Below are positions 45,844 to 56,759 of a DNA stretch of 64,000 nt, piece after piece (positions within the stretch are counted from its first letter, which is position 1; each line of letters opens with the position of its first letter). The notes below the pieces were generated by a model, which saw nothing but the letters and a program-made list of their open reading frames with translations, was not told the DNA's origin and searched no databases. Both the position numbers and the translations under genes were made by a program. Source of the DNA: Candidatus Altimarinota bacterium. Its GTDB lineage: Bacteria > Patescibacteriota > Gracilibacteria > BD1-5 > UBA6164. The stretch covers positions 1 to 64,000 of the forward strand of contig JAHDHC010000004.1 of the NCBI GenBank assembly GCA_020631485.1. Reading direction: 5' to 3'.

Positions 45844-46425
45844 ATGAAGCATGAACTCCAAGCACTCGATTATGATATGTGAGCACTCTCACCTCTTATG
45901 TCTGAAGAAACTCTCCAGTTTCACTATGCAAAACATCACCAAACCTACGTAGATAACCTCAACAGTCTCATACCAGGAACAAAGTTTGCAGATATGACAC
46001 TCTACGAGATCGTGAGATACAGTGATGGAGCAATTTTTAACAATGCTGCACAAAACCAAAATCATAATCTTTTTTGGAAAATTCTCGGACCAAAGAGTGG
46101 AACAGAGCCAAGTCCGGCACTTCAAAAAGCTATCGAAGATACTTTTGGATCATTTGAGGAGATGAAAAGTCAATTTGCAGATGCTGCTGTGAAAACTTTT
46201 GGTTCTGGTTGGGCATGGCTTATCAGAAACGATGATGGAAGTTTAAGTATTAGTTCAACTTCCAATGCTGATACTCCATGTCGTGAAGGGAAGACTCCAA
46301 TCCTCAATATAGACGTATGGGAACATGCCTACTACATAGATCATCGTAATGCTCGCCCAAAATACCTTGAGGCATTCTGGGAACTCGTAAATTGGGATTA
46401 TGTCAGTGAATTGTACGAGAGATAA
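45844..46425 (+). CDS. sodB: Superoxide dismutase, Fe/Mn family
   Basis: 193 residues. Metal ligands visible: LQFHYAKHHQTYVDNL (His), NNAAQNQNHNLFW (His), DVWEHAYYIDHRNARPKYLE (Asp, His). The Gln in AAQNQNH is the position typical of Fe-type enzymes; Mn types usually have a Gly/His arrangement. It converts superoxide to peroxide and oxygen. Only one UGA codon, near the N-terminus. It is unexpected but not rare for a fermentative host-associated organism. Own promoter and terminator. Confidence 0.94.
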
Positions 46426-46481
46426 GCTTTTCAAATTAATTATTTATTTTGCTCCCTTTTTTCAAGATCTATACAAATACC

Positions 46482-46507
46482 AAAGACGCCCCTTGGGGCG
46501 TCTTTTT
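46482..46507 (+). terminator. Intrinsic terminator after sod
   Basis: AAAGACGCCCC TT GGGGCGTCTTT then TT; GC-rich 11-bp stem. Confidence 0.88.
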
Positions 46508-46541
46508 AATATTTGCACTTTCGATATACGAAAGAGCTTCA

Positions 46542-46640
46542 CTAGTTCAGCGTGGCTAAACAGTCCTGACAGAACTGAGTGTAGCCATAGGCTAGAAATA
46601 AAACTGCTACTAATCCAAGTATTCCAAGTATTCGCTTCAT
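46542..46640 (-). CDS. Possible small membrane peptide
   Basis: 32 residues with one hydrophobic helix (ILGILGLVAVLFLAYGYTQF) and a Cys pair (FCQDC). Start 46640, preceded by GGGAGAAAC 3-11 bases upstream, a plausible ribosome binding site. Too short for certainty. Confidence 0.4.
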   Translation of the reverse strand: MKRILGILGLVAVLFLAYGYTQFCQDCLATLN

Positions 46641-46689
46641 TAGATGTTTCTCCCTTTTTGTGATATTACAATTGCTGTGTTTTACAATA

Positions 46690-47343
46690 CTAACTTATCC
46701 TATATCAGTATCCTTTGATAGTTTTTATGAGATCTTTTCAGAGTTTGGTACGGAGGTTTGAGATATAGACATCGAGTTTTCCGTCGGATGTGAAGAGTCC
46801 TTCTTCTCCCCAGATCTCTTCGATGATCTGAGTTCTTGAGATACTGACTCATTTGTTTTTTAGGAGGATTTCCATGATCTGGAACTCTTTCCCTGTGATA
46901 TTTACTTCTTCACCTGCAAGGAAAAAAGTCCTATTTTTGAGATGGATCTCAAGTGTCCCAAACTGAAATATGTCTCAGAGTATATTTTTTCCTCTTTTAT
47001 ACACAGACTGTATTCTCGCATCAAGCTCACGAAGATCAAAGGGTTTTACGATATAGTCATCCGCTCCAGATGAAAAACCTATAAGTTTCTCATCTATAGA
47101 ATCTTTTGCGGTGATCATGAGGATAGGAGTTTGTTTCTTTTGTTTGATCTTTTTTGCTATCGTGATCCCATCTATCTTTGGGAGCATGAGATCAAGAAGT
47201 ATGATATCGTAATTTTGAGCAATTGCTGTATCAAGACCGCATTCGCCATCACTACAGGTTGTGACCTTGTAGTCTTCCATTTCAAGATACTGTTGTATGT
47301 TTTCTCTGATTTCTTTGTTGTCTTCTATGAGGAGTATATGCAT
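46690..47343 (-). CDS. OmpR-family response regulator
   Basis: 217 residues. Receiver domain: LIEDNKEIRENIQQYLEMED (acidic pair), DIILLDLMLPKIDG (phosphorylated Asp), ILMITAKDS, DDYIVKPFDLRELDARI (Lys). The OmpR winged helix ends with VYISNLRTKLGKDLIKTIKG then YGYR. It works with the histidine kinase upstream on the same strand (one base between genes). Target genes not known. Confidence 0.93.
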
Positions 47344-47344
47344 G

Positions 47345-48700
47345 TTATTCTGATGTATTAAATAATATATGAAATTCTGTGTATTCTCATTTTTTGCTTT
47401 CTATTTTTATCTGCCATTTGTAGAGTTTGACCATTCGTTGTACGAGATAGAGTCCTATCCCAAAACCCTCTATGTTTGTGTCAAGTCTGTAAAACTTCTC
47501 AAGCACTTTCTCTTGTTCATCTGGAGTCATTCCTTTTCCATTATCTCGTATACTAAAACCATTTTTACCAAGTTTTACTGATATCTTTATTGGTTCTGTT
47601 GAGAACTTTATCGCATTTGAGATGAGATTTTCGATGATGATATTGAAACTCGTTTCTTCTATATTTTTAAAAATTCATTTTTTTATATCAAAATCTAGCT
47701 CTATCTTTTTCTCTGTGTGGTTTTTGACTTGTTCACTCACAAGTCTTTCAAGAACTTTTCAGATATCACGGTTTGAAAACTGTATCTTTGCGATGTTTTC
47801 TTCCATACGCGTAAGTAAAAAGAGTGTTTCTATAAGTTTATTGAGTTTTGCTGTTTTTGTACGGACATTTTTTAAAAATACAGCATCCGCATCTGCTTCG
47901 AGTTTTCACTTCTCTTTTTTCTTTTCATAGAGATCAATATCTGAGTTGATAATCATGAGTGGAGTTTTGAACTCGTGACTGACATCGGTGATGAACTGCT
48001 TGAGTGACTCTGTTTGTTTTTCAATTTTTCAAAAGGCTGTATTGAGGGTATTTGCTAGTATCTTGATCTCGTCTTCGTCGCTTCCATCGATTTTAAGGGG
48101 AGTGTATTTTTTATCCAGATCTATACTTTGAGCCTTTTTTGAGATGTATTTGAGATTTTTGAGTGTAAAACGAGAAATTATTTTCCCTCAAAAGAGATAT
48201 ATAAAAAACCACAAGATAATGAGTGCTATACTCACTTTTATGATAATGATTTGGGATTTTATATATTCTGTTGTATCGAAAAATATTCGTACTTCTCATA
48301 TACCCTTATAATAACGCGAGAATATAAAATAGATAGTTTCTCCATCTTTATAAAACAAAGAGTCTTTTACTTTTTCCAAAAGCTTCATGTCATTGTGAAG
48401 TTTTTCTGAAACTCCCTCAGAACAGGTGAGTCATTCATCTCAAGAATCAGAAATGATGATGGTATCTTTTTGGAGGATGTATTCTCGAAATGCATCTTTA
48501 TTGTTTTGAAATGCATCTCAGACAAGTGAGCTGTAGTTTGTATTCATATCATATAGACTTTCTTCTTTTTGCTCGTTGTACCATATAAAAAAGTAGGTGA
48601 TGTTCACGCAAACTAAAAGGACGATCAATGATATAAAATTGAAAAGGGAAAAATACAAAGTGATTGTATCCGATGTCTTCAAATTTTTTAGAAATCTCAA
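47345..48700 (-). CDS. Sensor histidine kinase
   Basis: 451 residues. TTG start; no ATG gives the full first helix. Two membrane helices (LYFSLFNFISLIVLLVCVNI and IIIIKVSIALIILWFFIYLF) enclose a ~130-residue extracellular sensor domain with one Cys (GLTCSEG). HAMP-like linker, H-box FITDVSHEFKTPL, N-box NLISNAIKFS, G1 IRDNGKGMTPDEQ, G2 GFGIGLYLVQRMV. Phosphorylates the regulator gene directly downstream. Confidence 0.92.
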
Positions 48701-48786
48701 ATTATGGGCTTTTAATAATATATATGTGCAGATATTGTAATCACAATAACATAAAAACTTAAATTTTTCTTAAGGTAAATATTTTT

Positions 48787-48814
48787 TTGACAAACAACTT
48801 ATTTTTATTATAAA
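48787..48814 (+). promoter_or_regulatory. Promoter of ppk2
   Basis: TTGACA (48787-48792), 16-base spacer, TATAAA (48809-48814), 52 bases before the ppk2 ATG. Confidence 0.6.
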
Positions 48815-48865
48815 TTATTTCAAATAATTTACGTAATTTAGATATGGGGAATCAATTCAGTCTAT

Positions 48866-49813
48866 ATGAATAGCACAAAAAAATTATCAAATGAGGAAAT
48901 TGCTGAGAACTATTTAAATTCAATTTGATTCACAATACAAGAAGCAAAAATAGCTATTCAAGAGAAAGCAAATGAAGCACTCCTCGATAAATACAGAGAT
49001 GCCTTATCGCTATGGGAAGAACATACGAGAGATACGAATAGTAAAGTGATTATTACTCTCGATTGAAGAGATACAGCCTGAAAATGAAGTAACATAACAA
49101 GAGTGACAAAAGATCTCAAAACCTCTAGATTTAAATCGGTTGCTTTCCCATGAGTACCATCAGATGAAGAAAAATATAGATACAATTGGTTCAAAAGGTA
49201 TTTAAATGAGTTTCCTGATGATAGTGAAATAATATTTTTTGATAGATCGTGGTATAATAGGGCTTTTGTAGAAGCTGCAATGTGATTTTGTACAGAAGAT
49301 GAATATACCTGGTTTATGAATTATGTAAATCAATTTGAAAAAGAGAATATATTTGATCAATGAATAGACCACATAAAAGTATATCTTTCGATTACAAAAG
49401 AAATACAAAAGAAAAGACTCAAATTGAGAGAAAGACAAAGAAAAAAATGGAAATCATCTCCAATAGATGCTCAAGCTCAAGAAAAGTGGAGATATTATAC
49501 TTTAGCAAAATTAAAAGCACTACAACTTACAGATACTGCTCATGCACCATGGCAAGTAATAAATTCTCAAGAAAGGTTTTTGTCAGCTATTGAGATCATG
49601 AAGCTTATGATATGAACGAAACCAGAAGTACGAAAATATGTTGAAAATGACTTAGGTATTGATCTTAAGCCAGATTCAAACATTACAAAAACTGCACAAC
49701 AAGAACTCAAAAGAATGGAGAAAGTAGGAGATTTAGAAAATATTCCAAGTGCATTTAATTTTCATTCCGAGCCGCGTGACTATCCACGTCAATTTGAATT
49801 AGTATTTGATTAA
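48866..49813 (+). CDS. ppk2: Polyphosphate kinase 2 family protein
   Basis: 315 residues. PPK2 Walker A: ITLDGRDTAGKGSNITRV; lid/Walker B part: FFDRSWYNRAFVEAAM; C-terminal SITKEIQKKRLKLRERQR and DAPWQ-like AHAPWQVINSQERF. PPK2 enzymes use polyphosphate to phosphorylate nucleotides (ADP or GDP to triphosphates, or the reverse). Useful for a parasite with little ATP synthesis of its own. First of a run of genes with dapB, lysC-like and lysA. Confidence 0.92.
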
Positions 49814-49819
49814 GAAACT

Positions 49820-50752
49820 ATGGAAAATATAAAAGAAACTACACTGCTTGTTCCCGGAGGAAGAGGGAAGTTATGAAGTGACATCATACAGGCAGTATGA
49901 TGAGAATTTGCAAATGTTATCGTGGGATATCATGGGAAAAAGCCAGAATCTTGAGAGAGCTACCAGATATGAAAGCTTGATGAGCTTGATTTGCCAGGCA
50001 ATGTCCTTGCGCTTGTAACGACTACAGCCTTATGAGTTGAAAAATCCTTGAAAGAGATGTCATGAATCCCAACTATTGTGGCAAGTACAGGATATGATCC
50101 AGATATCCTCAAAAATTATCTAGATAGATCCCTGCTCGTAGCATCAAATCTGTCTCCAACTATTTTTGAAATACCCTCTCTCTTGAGACAGATACAGTCA
50201 TGTGAGTGAATTAAGATAGAAGTGAAAGAATCTCATCATTCTGGGAAAAAAGACTATAGTGGAACAGCCAAAGAAGTATGATCTATCATAGTTGAAAAAT
50301 GATGACAGTTCGAAGTAGATGAATCACAATACAATGCTGAGAAATGAATCAGTGATTTATGATCTGTTAAGACCTACAGAGGCAAAGATTCACAGGAGTA
50401 TTTTGCTATAGCAGACCAATACATGAGATGACATGCATATCACAGATATAGTGTATCACTCGATCTCAGCTGAGTAAAAGATAAAGAGAAGGCCGTAAGG
50501 AATTTCTATATACTCCAAAGACACATTGCAGAATGGAATGCGCAGCACCAAGTACATAATTCTGTACATTTATCTGTATGATTTGATAATACTTACAGTG
50601 ACAGATTTGACTTTTGGCACTATGTCAATGGGAGACAAGTATATGCTGATTGACTTCTCGAAGTAGCTCCATGGTTTCTGAGTCAAGAAACATGACAGTT
50701 TTCTATGACTGACTATATAAAACACAGAAAAACTCTTTGACAAGATTCTTAA
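49820..50752 (+). CDS. dapB: 4-hydroxy-tetrahydrodipicolinate reductase (DapB-like)
   Basis: 310 residues. N-terminal Rossmann motif VPGGRGKLGSDIIQAV; VTTTALGVEKSLKEMSGIP; catalytic ESHHSGKKDYSGTAKEV (His-His, Lys; equivalent to HHxxKxDxPSGTA, with Tyr for Pro); the C-terminus HISVGFD... is replaced by a longer region (LDLSGVKDKEKAVRNFYILQ) unlike typical DapB (~250-270). It reduces an intermediate of lysine/DAP synthesis with NAD(P)H. Only 6 bases after ppk2. Confidence 0.78.
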
Positions 50753-50893
50753 AATCTATATATTCACCACAGACACATATTTCTAAATGCAAAAGATGAG
50801 TCAACATTCTACCATTATTATCAAAACCATTAAACATTTGCGTATAAGTAAAATGGTTTTGTTTAGCGTGTAGGAAAAAAGAAGTCGAACCTC

Positions 50894-50929
50894 GCTCAAG
50901 CTGTTTTACAAAACAGCTTGAGCTTTTTT
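50894..50929 (+). terminator. Intrinsic terminator after dapB
   Basis: GCTCAAGCTGTTTT / AAAACAGCTTGAGC and T-run. A weaker hairpin (AAAACCAT...ATGGTTTT, about 50823-50860) lies just upstream. Confidence 0.85.
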
Positions 50930-50947
50930 ATATATTAATGATAGATT

Positions 50948-52456
50948 ATGGATAGTATTTTAAAAGCTGAAAAGATATGATGATGAGTGAGTAGATATTT
51001 GCAAGAGAATAACAACATCACAAAAATAAATATTCGTGAGAGATGATTTTCGGCACAAGTATATTCTGCAATACGTGATGATGATTTTAATACTACAAAT
51101 CATTTGATTAAATTAGCAGAGCTTGTAAATTCGTGAGAGCATGAAAAAGCTCTTGATAAAATCCAATATATTGAGTGAGAAATATACAGAATAATAGGAG
51201 AAAATTATATTGGTTTTGAGAATGATCAATGACTGCAAAAAATTCTTGTTCAAGAATTTGCTCAGTTGACATGTGAGATCTCTTCATATGATAAAAGTGC
51301 AGAACTTCAAAATTGAAATGATTACTCTATAGGATCCTTCTCTATTATGGGTTTCTGAGAAGATATGACAACCAAAATATATCGTTATCTTCTCGAAAAA
51401 GAATGAAACAAAGTGGTGTATTTATCAACAGATTGACTTAAAGAAAATTGAGAGAAAATTCAAGATTTATGAGAACTTTTAGAACTTTTAAAAAGTCGTG
51501 TAAAATATATACTAGGTGATACATGATTATCATGAAAAGTCCTCATCAGTTCAGGTTTTATTTCAAACTTATTGTGAGGAATAAATTGAATGATATGAAG
51601 GGGTTTTACAGATGCTGTTACTTGATTAGTAGCATTAGCATTATTAGATACAGATGAATTTGAGCATGTAGTTTTCGAAATACAAAAAGATGTTGCAGGT
51701 ATATTCTCTACAAATCCAAATGATTTGAATAACCCTGAGCGTGTTTTGTTAATAGAAAAAATATCTATAGAATTTGCAGTTCGTCTCTTCTGAGAAAAGT
51801 GAGCAAATCTATGATTATTGAACAAAACAACTATAAATGAATTTGTTATTGACGCTCTAAGAAATGATCCTCGATTCACAGTTGAATTAAAAAAATCTGG
51901 TGAGATATGAGGAGAAAAGACAACTATTCAAAAGTCTCTAGATACTATTGATATCGGAGTAAAAAATATAGCATCGCGTAATGATGTTCCAGAAAAACAC
52001 AGATATTGACTAGGTTCACAATGAGCCAGTAGCTTATATTTGTTATGAGAGAAATTAGGACTATTTGAAGATGGCTTTTTAGAAAAAGTATCTGACATTT
52101 TAGTACAACATGAAATAAATTGAGCAAATTTTTCAATTAAATCAGGTCTTGAAGAAACATTGATAGTACATTTTTCTGATGACTATGATCCAAAAAAAGA
52201 TAAAGAAAAAAGATTAAAAGCATTGCTCAATCAAAAAGAAGATTATTTAAAAAAGTGAAATGATACGTGAGTACAGAATGTTGAAATGAAAATACAAAAA
52301 CTAGATGAAGAATTTCGATTAAAGCTTGAAAACTTTGAAATATCTGAAAAAATCCCTCAATCTGCAGAGGTAAAGCGAAATTTAGCACTTGATGTGTTAC
52401 ACAGAGAATTAATAGAGAATAGAAAAACTCTACAACAAGTTGCAGATGTGGCATAA
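50948..52456 (+). CDS. Divergent aspartokinase-like protein
   Basis: 502 residues. The N-terminus has AEKIGGGVSRY where aspartokinases have KFGGTS. The amino-acid-kinase core is visible: LISSGFISNLLGGINGMIGR, GFTDAVTGLVALALLD (compare GRGGSDTSA), FEIQKDVAGIFSTNPNDLNN (compare TDVDGVYTADP), and LIEKISIEFAVRLFGEKGAN (compare KISYEEMLELASLGAKV). The C-terminus (~400-502) is helical. No clear ACT domain. Likely phosphorylates aspartate in the lysine/threonine path; it may also be a related amino-acid kinase. Its own unit after a terminator; dapB and lysA flank it. Confidence 0.7.
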
Positions 52457-52510
52457 TGATGTACATCTTTCTAACATAATTTTGATAATGTCTCGCTTTT
52501 TATAAATTTG

Positions 52511-52528
52511 TATGTATAGTATGTATAG
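52511..52528 (+). repeat. Tandem TATGTATAG repeat
   Basis: TATGTATAG twice without a gap, 39 bases before the gene at 52567. The unit matches the half-site of the palindrome at 1481-1500 (AGTATGTATAG), so it may be a second site of the regulator at 845-1462. Confidence 0.45.
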
Positions 52529-52566
52529 AAAAATTGTAATTCTTTATTTTGTAAACAGTTTTAAGA

Positions 52567-52917
52567 ATGAGAAATTTTTTATCAAGAATTGGAAATATGC
52601 TTCTTCCTCAAAGCGACACTGAAAAAAAAGAAGCACTCGAAAAAGAAAGGCAAATACTTAAACAAAGGCATATTGTTGAGTCGCAACAGAGAAATGACAT
52701 CATGGAGTGCTTGCAATTGAGAAAAACTTGGGATGAAATTCATCTGACAAGCCAAGATGTAAGACTATTCATTCAAGATATGAGTGATGCTGTCACTAAA
52801 AGAATACTCAAGTGAAATATTGGAGAACAAGAAATTGATGAGATGAGATCTGCTCAAAAAAAATTAGAACTAATTGTTTTAGATAGATTAGAACGACAAA
52901 AACAAGTTCTTCACTAA
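52567..52917 (+). CDS. Unknown small helical protein
   Basis: 116 residues, very rich in Lys/Glu/Gln, predicted helical throughout (KKEALEKERQILKQRHIVES, QQRNDIMECLQLRKTWDEI, RSAQKKLELIVLDRLERQK). One UGA. No membrane segment. Sits between the aspartokinase-like gene and lysA. Family not recognised. Confidence 0.6.
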
Positions 52918-52991
52918 GCCAGAATCATACAATTATGTAAAGATGTACACTTTTTATAAATACATATTACACATTTTTTTAACTATTTTTT

Positions 52992-54230
52992 ATGAACTTT
53001 TTAACAATAGATCAAGTAGACGATATTATTTCAGCATATGAGACTCCTCTCTATGTTTATAGTGAGCAAAAACTCCGAGAAAGTGCTGAGAAGTTTTGTC
53101 GCTTTCCTTCTGCTTTTGGACATACAGTGAGATACGCGATGAAGGCAAATGCAAATATAAATATACTCAATATATTTAGAAAAAAGTGACTCAAAGTAGA
53201 TTGTAGTAGTGAGTATGAGGTATATAGAGCACTTAATGCCTGATACGAGTGAGAAGATATCCAGATTTCAGGCCAAGAAACTCCAAAAAGTCTCAGAGAT
53301 CTTGTGGAAAAATGAGTATTTTTTGTAGCTACGAGTTTTAGGCAGATTGAGGCAGTATGAAAAATAGCACCATGAGCAAATATCGGAGTAAGAATAAATC
53401 CTTGATCTTCGTCTGGAGCTTTTGCTGCTATCTCGACTGGATGAAAAGTATCGGCCTTTTGAATCTGGCACGAGAAAATTCCTGAGATTTTGGATCTGGC
53501 AAATAGCTATGATCTCAAAATCACAAAAATCCACTTCCATATCGGAAGTGAGAATACGCCCGAAGCTTGGACTCAGTCGGCAGACACAGGCTTTGAGATG
53601 ATTCGTCACTTCCCGGATGTAGAAATCTTTGATATGTGAGGAGGTTTTAAAGAAGCGATTATGCCGTATGAGCAGTCAGCTGATCTTGAAAATATAGGGA
53701 AAAGCGTTGCTTGAAGTTTCAAGAGATTTGAAAAAGAAACAGGGAGGAAGATCCATCTAGAGATAGAGCCAGGAAAAGCTCTTGTCATAAATAGCTGTAG
53801 TCTGATTGCAAAAGTAGACGATATAGTAGATACTGGAGATTGAGGTTATAGTTTTATAAGAACTAACACTGGTATGACAGAGATGCCCAGACCAAGTATG
53901 TATGGAGTCCAGCAGCCAATCAGCATACTCAACCAAAGTAGTGAAAAACAAAAATACGTTGTTGTCTGACATTGCTGTGAATCATGAGATCTTCTGACTC
54001 CAAAGCTCTATGAAAATGAAACTATAGAAGAAGTTCTCCTCCCAAAAGCTCAAATAGCTGATCCAATAGTGTTTGATGGGGTAGGAGCATATAGTTCTGC
54101 CATGAGTGTGAAAAACTATAACTCCTTTCCTGAAGCTGCAGAAGTTATGATTCTCGAGAACTGAGAAATACAATGCATAAGAACCAGGCAAGATCCAAAA
54201 GAAATATGGAAAAATGAAATCTTATTGTAA
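52992..54230 (+). CDS. lysA: Diaminopimelate decarboxylase
   Basis: 412 residues. PLP lysine in VRYAMKANANINIL; HFHIGSEN; DMGGGFKEA; IEPGKALV; and the second-subunit motif GHCCESGDLL, which supplies the catalytic Cys. It converts meso-DAP to lysine. The dapB and aspartokinase-like genes nearby support a lysine role; a PLP decarboxylase for another substrate (for example carboxynorspermidine) is an alternative. The next gene starts 5 bases on. Confidence 0.88.
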
Positions 54231-54235
54231 ATATT

Positions 54236-54829
54236 ATGAAAGAAATAATACCAAACAATAGTCGATATGTTCCTCTGACTCAACAAGCTTATTGCTGTGT
54301 ACCTACATGTATACAGATTATCATGCTCAGGCATTGTATACCGTTGCAATCAGCTGAAATCATGGCTTCACTTATGAAAGTAGTTGTATCTGAAGATAAA
54401 AAAGATCTTTTTTGGAATCTCCCATATCTCAAACAAAGACCTAAATCTGGTTTTTGAACCAGTGTTTCAGAAAACAAAACAATCAACAAAATGTTTGCAA
54501 AACTTGATATTCCTCTCCATGCTCAAATCAATTTTATAGATAATTTTCCTTCTGAACAATCACTATTTGACTACTTACAAGAAGCAGTGGAACAAGATGA
54601 CGATATTATTTTATGCTATGATTTTGGTTACTTGTTTGATACAGGAAAACATAGTTGACACGCTTCAGTATTGGATAGAGTAGATGAAGAAAATAAAAAA
54701 GTACGATTTATCGATCCAGAAAGTACTTCTCCAAAATGGCAAATTGTAGACATCTGAAAATTATACCAATCTATGAAACATCACGGTTCAAGATATATGG
54801 CATGATGCTGGGATATAAAAAGGATCTAA
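54236..54829 (+). CDS. Papain-like C39-family peptidase domain protein
   Basis: 197 residues. Catalytic Cys in PLTQQAYCCVPTCIQIIM, His in TGKHSGHASVLDRVD, Asp in VRFIDPESTSPKW, the order and spacing of C39-like peptidases. No signal peptide or membrane helix, so it probably acts in the cytoplasm or is a stand-alone domain; no bacteriocin or ABC partner adjoins. Five bases after lysA, likely the same transcript. Confidence 0.7.
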
Positions 54830-54928
54830 AATCTTTATGTATCATTTTAGTATAACAGACAAATTACTTTACTTATATAAAATATTATTTATATTATATG
54901 ATAATATTTTTTATATTGCAATAGAGAT

Positions 54929-55864
54929 ATGGAACATTGAGAAAGATCCAGTGCCCAAGAATGATTAGACCACTTTGAAAATAATTTTCAGAATAGAATA
55001 GATGCTCTAAAGAGTATTCCAGAAGCAAACCATACTCAGTATATGTATGAGTTTGAGGAGTTTATCTCAGAGATGCAGGCTCTTTGATATCATATGGATT
55101 ATAAAAAGAGTAGAAAATTTATAGCGCTCTTGAAAAGAATACAAACTGTAAGTGAATTTGAAAGATACATAGATACTCCTGTTATCCAAAAGGGAGGATG
55201 GCATATTGGAATGGTTGCCTATTGTATGAAAAGATGTGTTGAGGATTTTAGAGACAATGAACTCGCATGAAAACTCCTTCGAATCAACAATGTCCAAAGA
55301 GCAATACAACCTCAGATACGAAAAGCCTTTTCTGGCACTCAGGTATATCCTGCAAATTTTTATAATCTCCTTAAGAAGTATTTTCCAAGTCTTTTTGTGA
55401 GACTCACAACGGTAGAACAGGTTATGAACTTGATTGCGAGTGAAGATACTGACTGGAACTGAGCTTCGTCTTCAAAAACCTCTCAAGATCAAACAATCGT
55501 ATATGCTCTTGATGAAAATGGAAAACCATATAAACCACAAGTTACAAAGACGAAGAAACTCACACCCAAAAAAGTCTCTCGAGTGCTGTCACAAAATAAA
55601 AGAACCGAGAAACAACAAGCAAGCCCAAGAAACAACATCTCAGAGCAAATAGAGCAGTTTCTGAGCTTGATAGAACATCAAGATTTTCTTGATATACAAA
55701 TAGGGAGTTTAGGGCAAAACGCTGGAGATATATTGTTTGATGTGATGAAAAACCTTGTGATCAATGAAGATGGTGTGGCAGAATCACAGAAAATAGTTTT
55801 GCATATAAATAGTCTCCGAGATAAAAAATCATTTATCGCATATATGCAAGACCTCATATCTTAG
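54929..55864 (+). CDS. Unknown soluble protein
   Basis: 311 residues from ATG 54929. Helical N-terminal half (SRKFIALLKRIQTVSEFERY, GMVAYCMKRCVEDFRDNE), a Lys/Gln/Ser-rich linker (~180-230; TKTKKLTPKKVSRVL), and a compact C-terminal helical domain. No motif recognised. Followed by a terminator. Confidence 0.6.
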
Positions 55865-55872
55865 TATCTCGT

Positions 55873-55911
55873 AAAAACTGATGAAATATACTATGTTTCA
55901 TCAGTTTTTTT
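55873..55911 (+). terminator. Intrinsic terminator
   Basis: AAAAACTGATGAAA, loop, TTTCATCAGTTTTTTT; serves the gene ending at 55864 and, in reverse, the convergent ApbE gene ending at 55919. Confidence 0.85.
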
Positions 55912-55918
55912 GTATTTC

Positions 55919-56755
55919 TTAGATGTAGAGCTTCACTTTAAATCATTTTGATTTGTAGATTTCTCCCTCTTCTGAGATAATCAGCGCTTCGAGATTCTTT
56001 GTGTTTTCCAGTATTTTGATACTCTTTTCTAGTGGGCTTACAAAAAGTGTAGTTGCAAATCAATCTGCAAATATTCACTGTGGATGAATCGTAAAGACTG
56101 TTTTTTTAGTATCTATTTTTTCCTTGTGCTGTATGAGATGAGATCATTTCTTGGTTTTTCTTTTTTCTGGATTCGAGCATGCAAGAGCCTGGTTTTTGAG
56201 ATGTATTTCTCAGAGTATTTTTGTGTCATCCAGAGGATCTTCGAGATAGATTTTTTTCTCTCACTTGATTCGTATATCTCCTCAAAAATTGAGGGTAAAT
56301 TCTGAGTATCTTTTATCAAGCGTATTATAGGCTAGATCAAGTGCGTAGCCTTTCCCGATACTTCCAATCTCGACCTGTATATCGTCATGTAAAGTGACAT
56401 AATTATCGGCTCATATTTCTATGCGTGTATATCCGTATACTTCTTTTTGTTTTTCAGATGCGATTCCATAATCTATATTTTCCAAAAATGGGAGGACTGT
56501 CATATCAAAATAGCCATCGCTGAGATGTGAGAGAGTGTTTCAGACTTTGAGTATAGAAATAAACTCATCTGGCATGTGTAAGCATTTCTCAGTGTTGAGT
56601 CTATGCAGGAGATTGCCAGCTATGAAACGAGAATACTTTTTTTCAAATATATCAATCTCAGAAAAAATAGCGTCAATACTCTGAGTATCTACGCTATCAT
56701 CGTATATATGTATGATGAGTTTTGTCCCAAGTGCGGTATGAGAAAAACTAGGCAT
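55919..56755 (-). CDS. apbE: FAD:protein FMN transferase
   Basis: 278 residues. ApbE motifs: NTLSHLSDGYFDMTVLP, IGSIGKGYALDLA, LNFGGDIRIKGEK, and IFADGFATTLFV. It joins FMN from FAD to a Thr/Ser of a target protein by a phosphoester bond. The target is very likely the lipoprotein encoded 4 bases upstream, which carries the matching motif. No lipobox at the ApbE N-terminus (MPSFSHTALGTKLIIHIYDD), so no export signal is visible. Confidence 0.92.
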
Positions 56756-56759
56756 ATAT

